This document shows, piece by piece, positions 11,538-23,529 of a DNA stretch of 64,000 nt. Source of the stretch: Rosa chinensis (Eukaryota; Streptophyta; Magnoliopsida; Rosales; Rosaceae); assembly GCF_002994745.2 (NCBI RefSeq), contig NC_037091.1:39678112-39742111 (forward strand), written 5' to 3'. Both the position numbers and the translations under genes were made by a program. Every line of letters starts with the position of its first letter. Position 1 is the stretch's first letter. The notes beneath the pieces were generated by a model. It saw only the letters and a program-made list of their open reading frames with translations. It made no database searches and was not told the DNA's origin.

Positions 11538-14500
11538 CTATTCTCCATCAACGAATATATCCTCCTCCCCTGCCCGCAGGTAACCCGTCGGTTCCTCATC
11601 CGTCACGTGATCAAGTGACTGAATAGCAGGCACAGTACTTGCACCAGCATGATGGGAAATAACAGTGTCCCCGAGCTCATCCATCGAAACAGAATCTGCG
11701 TAGTCTTTTTTCGGGACCTTCAACACAACTAACCACCTATGATCTATGGGGTCCTGAGCATAAAAAATATGTTGCACACATTTTCCCAAAACAAAGCTGT
11801 CATTTTGATGCCCCTTCCTATTCAAATTTACTAAAGTGAAACCAAACTCATCTACCCTAACACCCTTCTCATTCTCTACCCAATCACACTTAAATATAGG
11901 TACCCTAAAATGATCGTAGTCTAGCTCCCATATTTCAGTAATAACCCCATAAAAGCTCATGTCATGAGTAATAGGGTTCTTGTCCCTAGCACTAGCCACT
12001 TGAGGCGTTTCAGCAACCAAGTAAACCCCACTACTTTGTCTTTGCAGCAGATTATCCCGGCGTTTTGTGTTATACTGCACTCCGCCTACTCTATAGCCAC
12101 TGAACTTAGGTACTTCATGGCATGGTTTATCTGCTAGCCACCTAACAATCTCAGGGCACTCAAAACCAGGATTAATAAGGTCAGATGCAACCTGCAAAAT
12201 TAAAAAAATAATTTAAAACAAGGTATTTAGAATTATTAATTCACAACCAAGATCATCTAAATTTTGGTGAAACTGACTACCACTTACCCTGTCTTTCACC
12301 CAATCTGCAAAAGTCTAGTTTTGCTTGTCTACTAGCCACTTGTCATTCTTTTTGTTCTTTGGGAATTCCCGCTTCAAATACTCCAAGTATTCCCTAAATG
12401 CACATTAATGGAAGGTATTAGTGTATAAGTAATACAAGAAGGCTAAAAAGCATAGCTGTATATTAATGTTCGGTGACTTACACAAAGTAGCTTCTGAATT
12501 CTTCGGTGTTTTGAAGCACGCAGAGATGAGCTTGGTCAAAGTCCTTGCCATAAACAGACTCAATATTAGCACCCGATGTAGGCCTGTCCTCCATGTTGGG
12601 GCTGTTGGGATGCCAACAGTCTTGTCGTCGAAGAAAAGTTCTGCTAAGAACTCAACTGCCTCTTCAGCAATGTAGCATTCTGCAATGCAGCCTTCTGGAT
12701 GCCTTTTGTTTCTAACATATCCCTTGCACACCTTCATATACCTTTCAAAAGGATGCATCCATCGGAAGCAAACCAGCCCACATAACTCAACTTCTCTAAC
12801 CAAGTGAACCGTAAGATGTATCATTATGTCAAAGAAAGAAGGAGGGAAATACTTTTCAAGCTCACACAATGTTTCAACCAGATCTGCTTGAATTTGTGGA
12901 AGCCTTGAAGGATCTATAGTGGGATTACAGATTTCATTAAAAAATAGACAAAGCCTTATTATGGCAATTCTGACAGGTTTTTCAAGCACACCACGGATTG
13001 CAACGGGAAGTAATTGTTGCATTAAGGCATGGCAATCATGCGATTTCAGTCCACTCAACCTTAATTCATCCATTGAAACCAGGCTACTAATGTTTGAAGA
13101 ATAATTTTCAGGAACCTTCATGCCATGAAAAGAGCCACACATGCATCTTTTCTCATCCATTGTTAGGTTCCAGCTTGCCAATGGCAAGCATTTCTTTTTC
13201 GGACAATCTACATTGGGCTGTAATCCTGGTCTTATACCCATTTCCACCAGATCTAACTGAGTTTTTAGTCCATCTTTAGTTTTTCCAGGAATGTTCAGTA
13301 ACGTCCCGATTAGACTATCACACACTTTTTTTTCAATGTGCATGACATCAAGGCAGTGTCTAACAGGGAGAAACTTCCAATACTCTAGCTGAAAAAATAT
13401 AGATTTCTTCTTCCAGCAAGGCCTAGTTTCATCTTCAGCCCCCTTATAAGGAGGAGGGGGAAATTTCTTCCCAAAAGGCCAATCTGGAACTTCTGAGTCT
13501 AACCTGCTCAACACTTCTTCTCCAGTTAATGGCACTGGAGCTACTGCATGTTCTGGGCGGTTATTGAAAGCAGCCCTTAGCTTTCGATATGGATGATGCC
13601 TTCCTAAAAACCGCCTATGAATGGTGTAAGCCATCTTCCCTCCATGAACTAGTCTCGTGGGTTCTGTTTTCTCAAGACAAATCGGACACGCATTATAGCC
13701 TTTAACTATACTCCCTGAAAGGTTACCATACGCTGGAAAATCATTGATTGTCCAGAATAGTAATGCCTTGAGAATAAAATTTTCATTTCTAATCGCATCA
13801 TAAACTCCCCTAACTCCTTCCCATAACAACTTTAAGTCATCTATTAACGGTTCAAGGTAAACATCAATATCGTTTCCTGGTTGTCTAGGCCCTGATATCA
13901 ATAAGGTAAGCATCATGTGTTTCCTCTTCATTACTAGCCATGGAGGCAGATTGTAGGTTACCAAAATTACTGGCCAACAGCGTACTTGCTACTTAAGGAG
14001 CTATATGGATTGAACCCATCTGATGATAATGCTAGTCGTAGGTTTCGTGGCTCAGAACCAAAATCTGGCCACTTTTCATCCACTAACTTCCAAGATTTCG
14101 AATCAGCGGGATGACGAATGAAGCCATCTTTGTTTCTCTCTGTGGCATGCCAAGTTAAATTCTTAGATGTTTCAACTGACTGAAACATCTTTTTAAACCT
14201 AGGAATAGGAGGAAAGTACCACAACACTTTTGCAGGTACCCCCTCCCTTTCTTTCTTGTTCTTGCATTCTTTCCACCTTGAAATACCACATCGGGGACAT
14301 CGAATTTCATCAGCATACTGTTTTCTATAGAGAATACAGTCATTGGGGCAAGCATGGATTTTTCTATAATCCATTCCTAGAGCACTCAAAACCTTCTTTG
14401 CCTCATACACTGACGTAGGTATCTCATTTCCAGTAGGAAGATACTCCGAAAAGGCAATCAACCAGTCCGAATAAGCCGCATCAGTCATACCATGCTTGGC

Positions 14501-14992
14501 TTTCAAGTTGTAAAGCCTCACAAGTACATTCATCTTGGTGTGCCTATCGCAACCAGGGTATAAGGGTTTGTTGGCATCCTCTACAAACTGCCTGAATTCA
14601 TTACGCTCGCTTGAAATCTCCTCATCCTCATCACCTTCCAACCGCACATCGCTATCTAATTCAACTTCACAATCTGCCCCTATATTATCCTTAACTGATT
14701 CAGATTCAAGAGACTCTAACTCTATGCTATCATCATCACTTTCTGATCCCGCCGACTCAACATCAACCTCCCCATGCTCTGTCCATTTCTCATAACCAGG
14801 GTCAATCCCATTCACAAATAAATGATCCTTTATCACACTAGCAGAGAAATATTCCACATTTCCACAGTTTGTGCAAGGACAACAAATGTGGTTCCGATCT
14901 CTAGCATGGTCTACAGCAAATTGACAAAATAGTCCCACCCCTAACTTATATTTGTAAGACCTCCTATCAGCATGCATCCATGACCTATCCAT
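11538..14992 (-). pseudogene. CACTA-1 TNP2-type transposase, near intact, two frame breaks
   Basis: The first ORF (14992-13967; ATG MDRSWMHADRRSYKYKLGVG) has the Transposase-associated domain with its CPCTNCGN cluster, an acidic linker, then the start of the tnp2 domain. The second ORF (to about 12600) carries the tnp2 core: PGNDIDVYLEPL, CPICLEKTEP, LDVMHIEKKVCDSLIGTLL, GLKSHDCHALMQQLLP and HPFERYMKVCKGYVRNK. After an intron near 12200-12480 comes a DUF4216 exon (12197-11538; DMSFYGVITEIWELDY, FKCDWVENEKGVRVDEFGF), ending in TGA or TAA at 11538. Two breaks are visible. Near 13978-13988 the frame shifts by one base inside the KY.CWPV motif. Near 12600 the frame shifts again before the SVYGKDFDQAHLCVLQNTEE segment. 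It would be the catalytic DDE-type subunit. As sequenced it is not translatable in full, unless the breaks are sequence errors. Confidence 0.85.
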
Positions 14993-14999
14993 CTACATC

Positions 15000-16990
15000 A
15001 CAAATAAACCTTCTATATCACAACCCCAAACAAAATCACAACAAACAAAAGCACAATCACATGTTACTGTTTTACTTCACAACCACTTGCATTCAACCTA
15101 AATTCATCTCAAAAATCTTACCAAACAAAGCAAAATGAATTAATGAATAACCACAGTACACACAACAGTCACTATGTTCCATAAAGTTTAACCTCATTCA
15201 TCCCAAAAGTCTTAATATATAAAGCAAAATGAATTAATGAATAACCACAATACACACAACAGTCACTATATTCCATAAAGCTCAAACTAATTCATCCCAA
15301 AAAGCTTAACACAGAAAAATGAATTAAACAATAACCACAATAAAAATAGCATAGCAAATATGCGTTAAAGAATAACCACTATATGAAAGCATCAAAATTC
15401 AGATACAAGCACATGACAACAATACCAAAAATCGAATTCAAAATAATAGCTACAGTTTCAGAAAAGTACTCACCAACATACAGCAATACAGAACCCAGCA
15501 AATGCTTTTCGAACTTAGACAGAGTAAACCAATTGAATGTTCCTGAGAACCAAATGAACAAAGACAATTAATGAACTTATTCGCAACATTTTAAACCTGA
15601 AGAGCAACCATAAAGCTCAAACTAATTCATCCCAAAAAGCTTAACACAGAAAAATGAATTAAACAATAACCACAATAAAAATAGCATAGCAAATATGCGT
15701 TAAAGAATAACCACAATATGAAAGCATCAAAATTCAGATACAAGCACATGACAACAATACCAAAAATCGAATTCAGAATTAATAGCTACAGCTTCAGAAA
15801 AGTACTCACCAACAATACAGCAATACATGCAGAACCCAGCAAATGCTTTTCGAACTCAGACAGAGTAAACCAATTGAATGTTCCTGAGAACCAAACGAAC
15901 AAAGACAATTAATGAACTTATTCGCAAAATTTTAAACCTGAAGAGCAACAATGAAATCTCAAATTTAACTCACCAATCACAAGGATTTCAGAAACTTGAA
16001 CCCAAATCGATTGGTGATAACTCGAACCTCCTTCTCAGCAGAATGTAATGAGAACTCAACCCTAACTAGAACCCTAATCGAGTAGAACCCCAATTGAGTA
16101 GAACCCAACTCGATTAGTGAGAACTCAATCCCTCTTTTCAGTAGAACTAAAACCCCAAATCTAACCCAACTCGAACCCTAATCTAACCAAATAAAAGCTA
16201 ATCCAGACTACAAAGCTCGGGGTTTGGGAGAAGATGGTGATTTGTGATGGTTAGAAGTGTTTTCGTACGATGGTGAGAAGATGGCATCATCAACAAAAGC
16301 TCGGGGTTTTCTCTTGAGTTGAAAGACGGCTAAAGCAAATACTGAGGCAAAAGTGCTAAGTGTGCCCTCGGTGATGTCGAGTTGTCTAATTAGCCCAAGG
16401 CATTAAAAAATAGTTTTTTTTTCTTTCTTACTCAGACAACGTATAGACATATTTACATTGTCTGATTTGTTATATCATTGAGGGAATAAAAAATGGAAAT
16501 TTCCCGCCTCTGCAATCAAAATGTTACATTTGGCGCTTTGGCTAGTCAATTTCTCATTCACACAATGGAAATAGTTCATTCAGTTGTTAGAACTTGCAAG
16601 CATAACAAAAAATTGAGGTCAAATGTTCCCGTTTTGGAGGGAATGGATGTCATTTTGGAGCCACCGATCCAAATTTTGGTACTCACTTGCACGACAGCAC
16701 ATTAAAAACCATTGTATCATGATTTGCAAGTATATTCCTACAACGGAAGTAACTAAACTGTTGTCCATTTTAATGGCATGTAGGATACAATTTGGAGCCA
16801 AATTTGACTCAATGGTAGGAGGGAAATATGCCGGTCTTTTTTCTTCATTCACACAACAGATAAACTTTCTTTCTGTTGTGCCATCACCTTCTAACTACAA
16901 GTTTTAGAATTTGAGTATCTTTATACAACGAAGATTTATTAAAGGTGTTGTCTGATTCAATTCTTGTCAACAGACAACAGAGGATTTGTT
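15000..16990. other. CACTA-1 5' leader and right subterminal region
   Basis: No coding sequence is seen here. It lies upstream of the TNP2 start and contains a tandem duplication (15273-15950), AT-rich leader sequence with possible introns (GTGAGTACTT donor-like sites on the minus strand) and, from 16430 to the end, repeated CAACGG/CCGTTG motifs of the subterminal array. Open frames in it are repeat copies of one another and not genes. Confidence 0.7.
15273..15950. repeat. Tandem duplication, 2 x about 335 bp
   Basis: The unit starting CCATAAAGCTCAAACTAATT occurs at 15273 and again at 15608 and runs about 335 bp each time with few differences (for example the insertions near 15776 and 15820). 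It lies in the presumed promoter or leader of the TNP2 gene. Confidence 0.85.
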
Positions 16991-17036
16991 CTCCGTTGTG
17001 TGATCACCGTTGTGTGATGCAGTTTTTGGTGTAGTG

Positions 17037-18190
17037 ATATGGTGGCGGATCTGTGCAATTGCCATCGCAATCATGGTCGTGTTAATGTGGAATATCGTTT
17101 CCAGGGGTATCGAGATACTCAGGAGAGGTTGATGAGGGTAAGTATCGTGCTTTCATTGCATGCAGACCTTTTCCTTGTTTTTTTTTTTGTCTCGTGTTGT
17201 AATGTCTTGTGTGGGACGCAGGCTGTGAATATGAACTACCAAGCGTCTGCCGAGTTGTTTGCTCACTTCGATCAAGAGATCGCATTGCTGTAAGGTGAGT
17301 TAGACGCCGAGAGGGGGCGGGCACTTGAGCTCCAGGGTCTATTCGATTGTGGAAAGGTTGATCAAGAAGAGATGCGACGGGCGATTGATGATGGTATTGC
17401 GAGGAGGATGGAGCTGAAGCGATCATTGGTGGTAGAGGAGTCTCGGCGGCGAGAGGCTGAGGAGGCCATTGCCCCTTTAAGGGAATCGAATTTGGACCTG
17501 ACCGGCAAGTTGCAGCGGGCCGAGGTGGGTTTGAATGCCCTAGAGGAGGTTAGGGCCCAAGTTCGCTCTGTGGAAGAGCACTTGCGAGAACTGGAGGGCC
17601 AGGTCCAACATTGCGATGCCGAGTTGGATCTTCGTGGGGTGGCCCTAGAGAGTTTGGCTCCCTATCCCGATCAAGTGGTTAAGTTGGTGGGGTAACTCGG
17701 TGCTTTACAAAGAGAGGTTGACCATCTGAGGGTTATTGAGCGCCAGGCTGGCGAGAAGAATGTTGAGTTGGAGCGGTTAAGGAAGAAGGTGGACAAAGAG
17801 CTTTCTCAGGCTAGTACCTTCATTGATGATTGCATTTGTTTGCGGGCTGCGGTAGAGAGTCACTGTGACAAGCTCCAGAAAGCCAAGCGAGACGGTGCGG
17901 CCAAGGCCGTGGATCATTATCTTTTGTCATCCAACTTCCAGGATAAGATAAACAAGGCCTTCTCGGATGGAGCCTTGCATTCAATTCATGACGGTATCGC
18001 CACTAGATGGATTGACCAGGACAAGATGATTCACTAGATGCAAGTAAAGGCGGCGAGATCGCAGGCCAGCGGCCCGAGTAGAGGTGGTGGGGGAGGGATC
18101 GTCATTCGAGAACCGTTGGCTGCGAGGTGGCACCAAAAGGCGAGAACGTCGGGAAGTGAGATGTGGCTATGGAGCAGGCACGCAGTGCTG
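17037..18190 (+). pseudogene. Antisense ORF of the Tat-type element, C-terminal coiled-coil part
   Basis: Coding-like sequence resumes right after CACTA-1. A segment at 17231-17290 (QASAELFAHFDQEIALL) runs into a long Glu/Arg/Leu-rich coiled coil at 17300-17695 (REAEEAIAPLRESNLDLTGK, EEVRAQVRSVEEHLRELEGQ) and, after one stop at 17693-17695, another helical part at 17768-18037 (LSSNFQDKINKAFSDGALHS) ending in a stop. Such a coiled-coil tail follows the Transposase_28-like domain in related plant retroelement ORFs. Two in-frame stops and the three upstream insertions make it a pseudogene. It reads towards the minus-strand integrase. Confidence 0.6.
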
Positions 18191-19700
18191 ATGGTGAGGC
18201 ATAGTGTTCCTTAGTAGTTATTTTGCTTTTTTATTTTGCTGGCGATTGGCCTGCTGACGTGTACATGCCTTGAATTTTGTTGGAACGTTGGTCGGTTGGC
18301 TGATTTTTGGTACTTTCTTTTTGTTTTGGAAATATGAGAAGTGTATTGGGATTTGGCGTGTTTTTGGGTGATAGTCCTCCATGTATTGAATGTATTAATT
18401 GTCTTTACGGTTTTCGATGTTGTGATTATTGTAGGTTATTAAAGTGGTGTAACCGTTGGACCTCTGGGGGTGGTTTTGGCGATGGCCTTTTCCCTATAAA
18501 TAGGTTAGGTGATATTGGAGTGGAGCAAACTCACAACATGGCTCTTTGTTTGTTCTTCATTTTGCTTCTGCATATAAAATCCTTTCTTCCTTTTGTTTGC
18601 TTTCTTTTCTAGATTTCTAGGCTTTATAGCTTAATCTCATGCCTGGGTTATAGGCTTTATAGCCTAATCTCGGGTAGGCTCAGCCCTTTCATCACTTGAG
18701 GGGTTAAGCAATCGGTGCTCCTAAGGAACTGAGTCTCCGTTCAAGTGAGAAACCCAAGGGCATCGATTGCTGGCTGTATGGTGGGGCTACAATGATGGAG
18801 ATCAGGCGGCAATGGGGCAGAGAGTGACTCCGCCCCCCAGTCTTTCCCACCAGATTTGGCCAGCTCATCGGCGTCGGTGGCAGTGTTCTTCTATTGGGGC
18901 TCCTCATATTCCGAAGAATCAGGCTGGCTGGAGGGCTGATTTATCTAGAATAGGCTTGGATATCGTTTTCTGTAATCAAGTAGACTTTGATGTATTGTTA
19001 TTGGTCGCAAAGCCCTTTGTAGTAAATGACTTCCCACCTGTTGTTGTGTATCATTCTTTTATTGTCAATGAATGTATCGTTTCTTTGATTTGTTGCTCGT
19101 TATCGTCGGGATTTCTATCATTGGGCATTACTTTTGATCGTTAACCTTTGGGCCTTTATTGTTGGCTATTATATTCTATTGCAATAATGTACCGTTGACA
19201 TTTGGTATCATATCGTTTGACTTTAGTTTTGAATTGTGGGCGAGAGATATCGCTAATCTTGGGTATTATATCGTTCGACTTTACTTTTGGATTAGAGTCA
19301 TTACTTTATTGTCGTTGGTATAGCAATTTTCTTTTAGTCGTTGTTCTCTGCAATGTATCGTATATCATTGATTATTACTTTATTGTCGTTGGTGATCGCG
19401 ATCGGCAACACAAGGGTTTGTGAGTGATAGGCTTTGGCTATGTCAGCAAGACCGGCCATAAGCGATATTTTAGTTACATTAGTAGGAAAGCGGAGATAGT
19501 GAGTTGGGATTGCTGTACAGCGTGCCCGTGCCTTTTTGCGTGTTGAACCGTTATATTGGCCACTTTGGGGCCTGATCGCATAAGCAGGAGTTATTGCGAT
19601 AGTCGTTTATTGTTCGTTAAATATCATTGAAAAGAAATGTGATGATAATAAAGACATTCCATTAATTGCTGTGCTAGGGCAGTTGCCAGATACATTGGAT
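18191..19700. other. Non-coding gap between the antisense ORF and the integrase
   Basis: No conserved reading frame was found. It contains a TATA-like element on the plus strand (CTATAAATAG, about 18494) followed by T-rich sequence, and a short direct repeat (GGCTTTATAGC..TAATCTC near 18622 and 18652). It probably belongs to the old gypsy element, between convergent pol and antisense transcripts. No LTR ends could be fixed. Confidence 0.5.
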
Positions 19701-21060
19701 AAGACAACAAAATGGAACTTAGGTGGTGATGTTTGCACTGCCATGGAGTTCAACGATAGCGAGGTGGTGCGTATGGGGCCTGGGTGCCTTTGCCCTTACT
19801 TTGGGTAGTATCAGAGGTGTTGGTTGTTCCACGGGTGTGGGAGGATTATACCATATGTTCCTCTCACGTAGAAGGTAGCAGGTCCAACGGCCTCAATGAT
19901 CTCGTATGGCCCTTCCCATGTGGCCTTGAGCCCCGTTGGAGTTGGCATATTCTCTTTCTTCACCTAGTCTTCGACAGACAGTAGGTGAGGCATTACCCTT
20001 GCGTTGTAGTATCCGGCGATATGTTGTTTGTTGTTGATGTTGCGAAGGTGCGCTCGCTCTGAGCATTCTTCCAGGAGGCCAGAGTTGAGTTTCAGTCCTT
20101 CCGAGCTGGTGAGTTCATCAAAACATGTCACACTATTGCTTTGGACTTCCTGTTCAACGGGAATCACTTCCTCAGTGCCAAATGACTTGCAGAAGGGGGA
20201 GTTGCCATTGGCCTCCGTTGGAGTTGTTCTGATTGCCCGGAAGACCTCGAGTAGCTTCTCTGCCCACATGCCTTTAGCGTCGTCAAGCCGCTTCTTCAGG
20301 TTTTACTTGATGATCTTGTTCACTGCCTCTACCTAGCTGTTTGTCTGTGGGTGGGCTGGTGAAGCGTATCGGATCTTTGTGTCGTATTGGCCCACAAATT
20401 CCCTCAGCGTATCGTTATCGAACTGAGCTCCATTATCAGTGATGATCGTTTCAGGAATTCCGAACCTGCAGAAGATGTTTTTTCTTGAAAGTTACTGACC
20501 TTGGCGACCATGATAGTGGCCAGGGCCTCAGCTTCTACTCATATTGTGTTGTAGTCTACGGTAATGATAGCGAACTTTAGCTGTCCTAGTGCTGTGGGAA
20601 ACTTACTGATGAAATCGAGTCCCTATTGGCAGTACGCCCAAGGGGCGATGATGATGGAGAGCGGCACTGATGGTGTGAGAGGGGAGTTGGAGAATTGGCC
20701 TGGTGGCACTTAAGGCAGGCGTGGGTAATACGTTTAGCATCTTCTTCGATAGTGGGCCAGTAATATCCTGTACGGAGTGCCTTGAATGTTAAGTTCCTGG
20801 CTCCTGCATGGTTGCCACAGACCCCACTGTTTAATGATAGTAGAACTCGCTGTCATTCCTCTATGGAGATGCATTTCAGTAGAGGGAATGACCTTCCCCT
20901 TCTGTATAATTTTCCCTCTCATACTGTGTACAGTACTGTCATCCTTCTGCGAAGTCTGGTGGTGATAGCCTTGTCTGTTGGCTCGATACCCTTTAAGAGG
21001 TAATCAATGAATGGATCCATCCATGAGGGTGGTCTCTGGCTCTCCGTGGTTCAACATCAT
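19700..21060 (-). pseudogene. Ty3/gypsy integrase region (Tat-type), degenerate
   Basis: Reading the minus strand from 21060 downwards: WMDPFIDYLLKGIEPTDKAI, the linker typical between RNase H and integrase. Then TGYYWPTIEEDAKRI and HACLKCHQ (His/Cys zinc-binding region, about 20700-20760), GIPETIITDNGAQFDNDTLR (second catalytic Asp, about 20440), HPQTN followed by a stop where the family has NGQVEAVNK, and a C-terminal part that ends in LKATWEGPYEIIEAVGPATF near 19880. Several stops and frame changes make it non-functional. It is the continuation of the pol fragment at 23530-25890, from which it is separated by a solo LTR. Confidence 0.8.
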
Positions 21061-23529
21061 TGTAATGACCTCAATTTCTAAGCTAATTTCTTTAAATTCA
21101 TAAAGGTTGCATTTGTACGAATTCTAGTTTCGATGCCTTACTTCTTGGATTTTTTTTTCTTCTAGAAATCGAAATTATTCAAAATAACAAAAAGCTTAAA
21201 ATGCTCGATTTAGAAATCGACCTTTTATGTGTTTAGATTCTGTATAAACTTCCTTCACGAAAGTCGTAGAGTGCGTCGGTACGAGTTCGTGCATATGCGG
21301 AACGCAAAATCGGAGTTTGTATGAAGAAGTTATAGCATTCGGAAAAGGTTTCCATTTTTGTATAAAGGACGAATTTTTGTGAAAATTGCAACAAAAAAAA
21401 ACCCAGATTTCTCAAATCAACCGGAAATCACCCGATTTCCTTCCACCAGTGATTTCTTCCTCCTCCGGCCACCGTTGGTTGTGAAACTTCTTGCTTTAGC
21501 TTCTCCTCTTCCTTTTACAGCTACTTGTGGTGGCCTTGCGACCTATCTCCGCCACTACATGGAGAACCAAGCAAAACCCGATCCGAGCTCAATTTTAGGT
21601 CAACGTCAGTTTCTCCCTCTTCCAGCCACCACTGCTCGAGTTTCTTAGCTCTTTGAACTCGCCTCAAGTTGTTGATCATGCTCCCTGAAAATCATGGCCA
21701 AAAGTGAAGGTTGGAAGGAGAACGGAGCTCGCCGGAAACTGGGAAATTTCCGACCACCCACCATTGTTTTCGGTAAATTTCGCCCCTTTTTACTTTGATT
21801 CATACCTTGTGTTAGTTAAGAAAGTTGTTAGGCTAGTTGAGACAAAGATTTGCAGGTAGGTCTCACCGCCATTCACGGTGGTTAGCAGCTGTGACGCCGC
21901 CGTCTGTGGTGATGGTTTCCGACCACTTCCAGCCACCCCAAGAACAGTTTCTATTCCACTTATTAATTTATACATCGATATGACCGTATCGATGTACAAT
22001 ACATAATTTTTGGAGATAGTATGAATTTGTTAAGAATTTTATGGTTTCGATTGTTTCGATTTCCAACCCATGAGGATCCAGCCGTCCGAACGACTTGTAG
22101 TTTTGAAATATTGATCGTATAAGTATCTCGGAGGCCTCGGGTGGTCTCGGATGAAGTTTCATCTCGATTGGCATTACTTTAAGGATTTTAGTGCAAACGG
22201 GGGTTCAAAACTTAAAGGTTTTCAATTCGTGTACTAAGTTGTGACATACATTCCTTAGGTAATTGACCGAGAGTAGTCGATACCATATCTTTACAGTAAG
22301 AGAAGACGCAACGGGATTTTGAGGTGGGTAAATCTCACGTGGTTCATTTATGAACCAAGTTATTTAATAGTCGGAATTGATTGATAATTGTAAATCATTT
22401 TCAAAAATAAAGATTTGTTTGAAATAATATGAACCCGATCGACTATGGTTCATAGGGTTACGGCTTATAGGTAAAAAAATGAATTTAAGTATAAAATGAA
22501 TTTCTTAGTTTTAATACATATGAACTATAGTTGGTATTAGTGGTCATTCCGGCATGAATGACTACGTGTGTGTGTCTATATATATATATGTGTGTGTGTG
22601 TGTGGAATATATATATTGGATGGTGTGACATTGGTGAAGTAATAATTGAGAGTTGATTGAATTGTTATTTCGAGCATTTCTCTCACGAGCATACAATTAT
22701 CATGATGTGTTGATTATTGTGTAAAAGTGTGTTTTGCTTGAGAAAAGTATTTGAGTCAAGTGGACTTTCAAATGTTCTGTCTAAGGACCTTTTATCACAT
22801 TAGTGATCGAGGCAATAATATTGTATGCTTGAATCTTGGCCGAGGTGACAGGTTACAATTCAGTTAGAGCTCTAGTCTGTTTGCCAATGTACTGCTTGGG
22901 GGATAACTTTGCTTATCGTGCTCTTGAGTACATTGTACTTCTTGGGAGATAACTTTGTGTTATTGTGCTCTTGAGTACATGTTTATAAAAGAATGTTTCA
23001 TGTGATCCTTTCATTTATTGTCCATGAGGGACTTGAATCATTACTGATTGTGGTGTTGATTTGTATGACTTGATTGATTCATGATTTGGGAAAATTATTA
23101 AGCATGTGGGATTCGTGTCTTTTTATTAGAGTTTACTCATATGATCTTAAAAAGCTTATCAGGTTTGTTGGTTGCAACTCGGTTCACTATTCCATGGTGT
23201 AGCGGTTATTCCTGCAGGTCAGGACCCCCAGAGCTGAGTTTGAGGCGTAGCTGCAGCAGTTTAGGTTCTTAACCTCTTTTGTTATTAACTGTTGTTTGTA
23301 TTATGCTCTTAGTGAGCATTTACATTCGTAATTCATTTCATTCGGGTTTTGTAAACACTTGTTAATATAACGTTCGTCTCGAGTGATTGAATCCTTATTA
23401 AGTTTATGCTTTTGGGATTATTGTTATTGCTTAGTTTAAATTGAAAAGGTTTCTATGCAATGTCGATGATTTTATTAGGTTATCGCATTTTGGATTTGAA
23501 TTTCTTTATACAAAATTCAGGGTGTGACA
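21061..23529 (+). mobile_element. Solo LTR-type element, 2.5 kb, inside the gypsy pol
   Basis: It starts TGTAATGACCTC and ends CAGGGTGTGACA, so it has TG..CA ends and short imperfect inverted termini. Flanks are ATCAT (21056) and ATCTC (23530), a poor 5-bp duplication. It cuts the minus-strand pol between the RNase H and integrase parts. A block near 21240-21370 (TTCACGAAAGTCGTAGAG, CGGAGTTTGTATG, then TATAAAG) matches the solo LTR at 3743-6563. It contains no coding region. Repeated GAGATAACTTTG-type segments with GCTCTTGAGTACAT occur at 22900-22980. Confidence 0.75.
22571..22613. repeat. TA and TG microsatellite
   Basis: Short alternating (TG)n and (TA)n tracts within the solo LTR. No function is seen. 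Confidence 0.7.

Larger units (their letters stand above)
6611..17036 (-). mobile_element. Complete CACTA (En/Spm-type) transposon, CACTA-1
   Basis: The left end is CACTACACCAAAAAATGCAT and the right end is the inverted copy (TGATGCAGTTTTTGGTGTAGTG). The 3-bp duplication ATA flanks it at 6608-6610 and 17037-17039. Subterminal regions (6630-7200 and 16400-17020) carry many copies of short motifs such as GACGACGTT and CAACGGT or their complements, the usual transposase-binding arrays. Two genes read on the minus strand: the TNP2-type transposase (11538-14992) and a Ptta/ULP1 fusion (7520-11238). It splits the plus-strand antisense ORF of the old gypsy element. Length is 10,426 bp, normal for an autonomous family member, but the TNP2 frame is broken. 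Confidence 0.95.

Noticed and set aside
18483..18660. TATAAATA followed by T-rich sequence as a host gene promoter
   Set aside because: No open frame or exon pattern follows; it is probably retroelement regulatory DNA.
21061..23529. Call as a DNA transposon because the ends look like inverted repeats
   Set aside because: TG..CA ends, a clean 5-bp duplication at the sister copy (CGCGG), a promoter-like internal block and lack of transposase favour a solo LTR.
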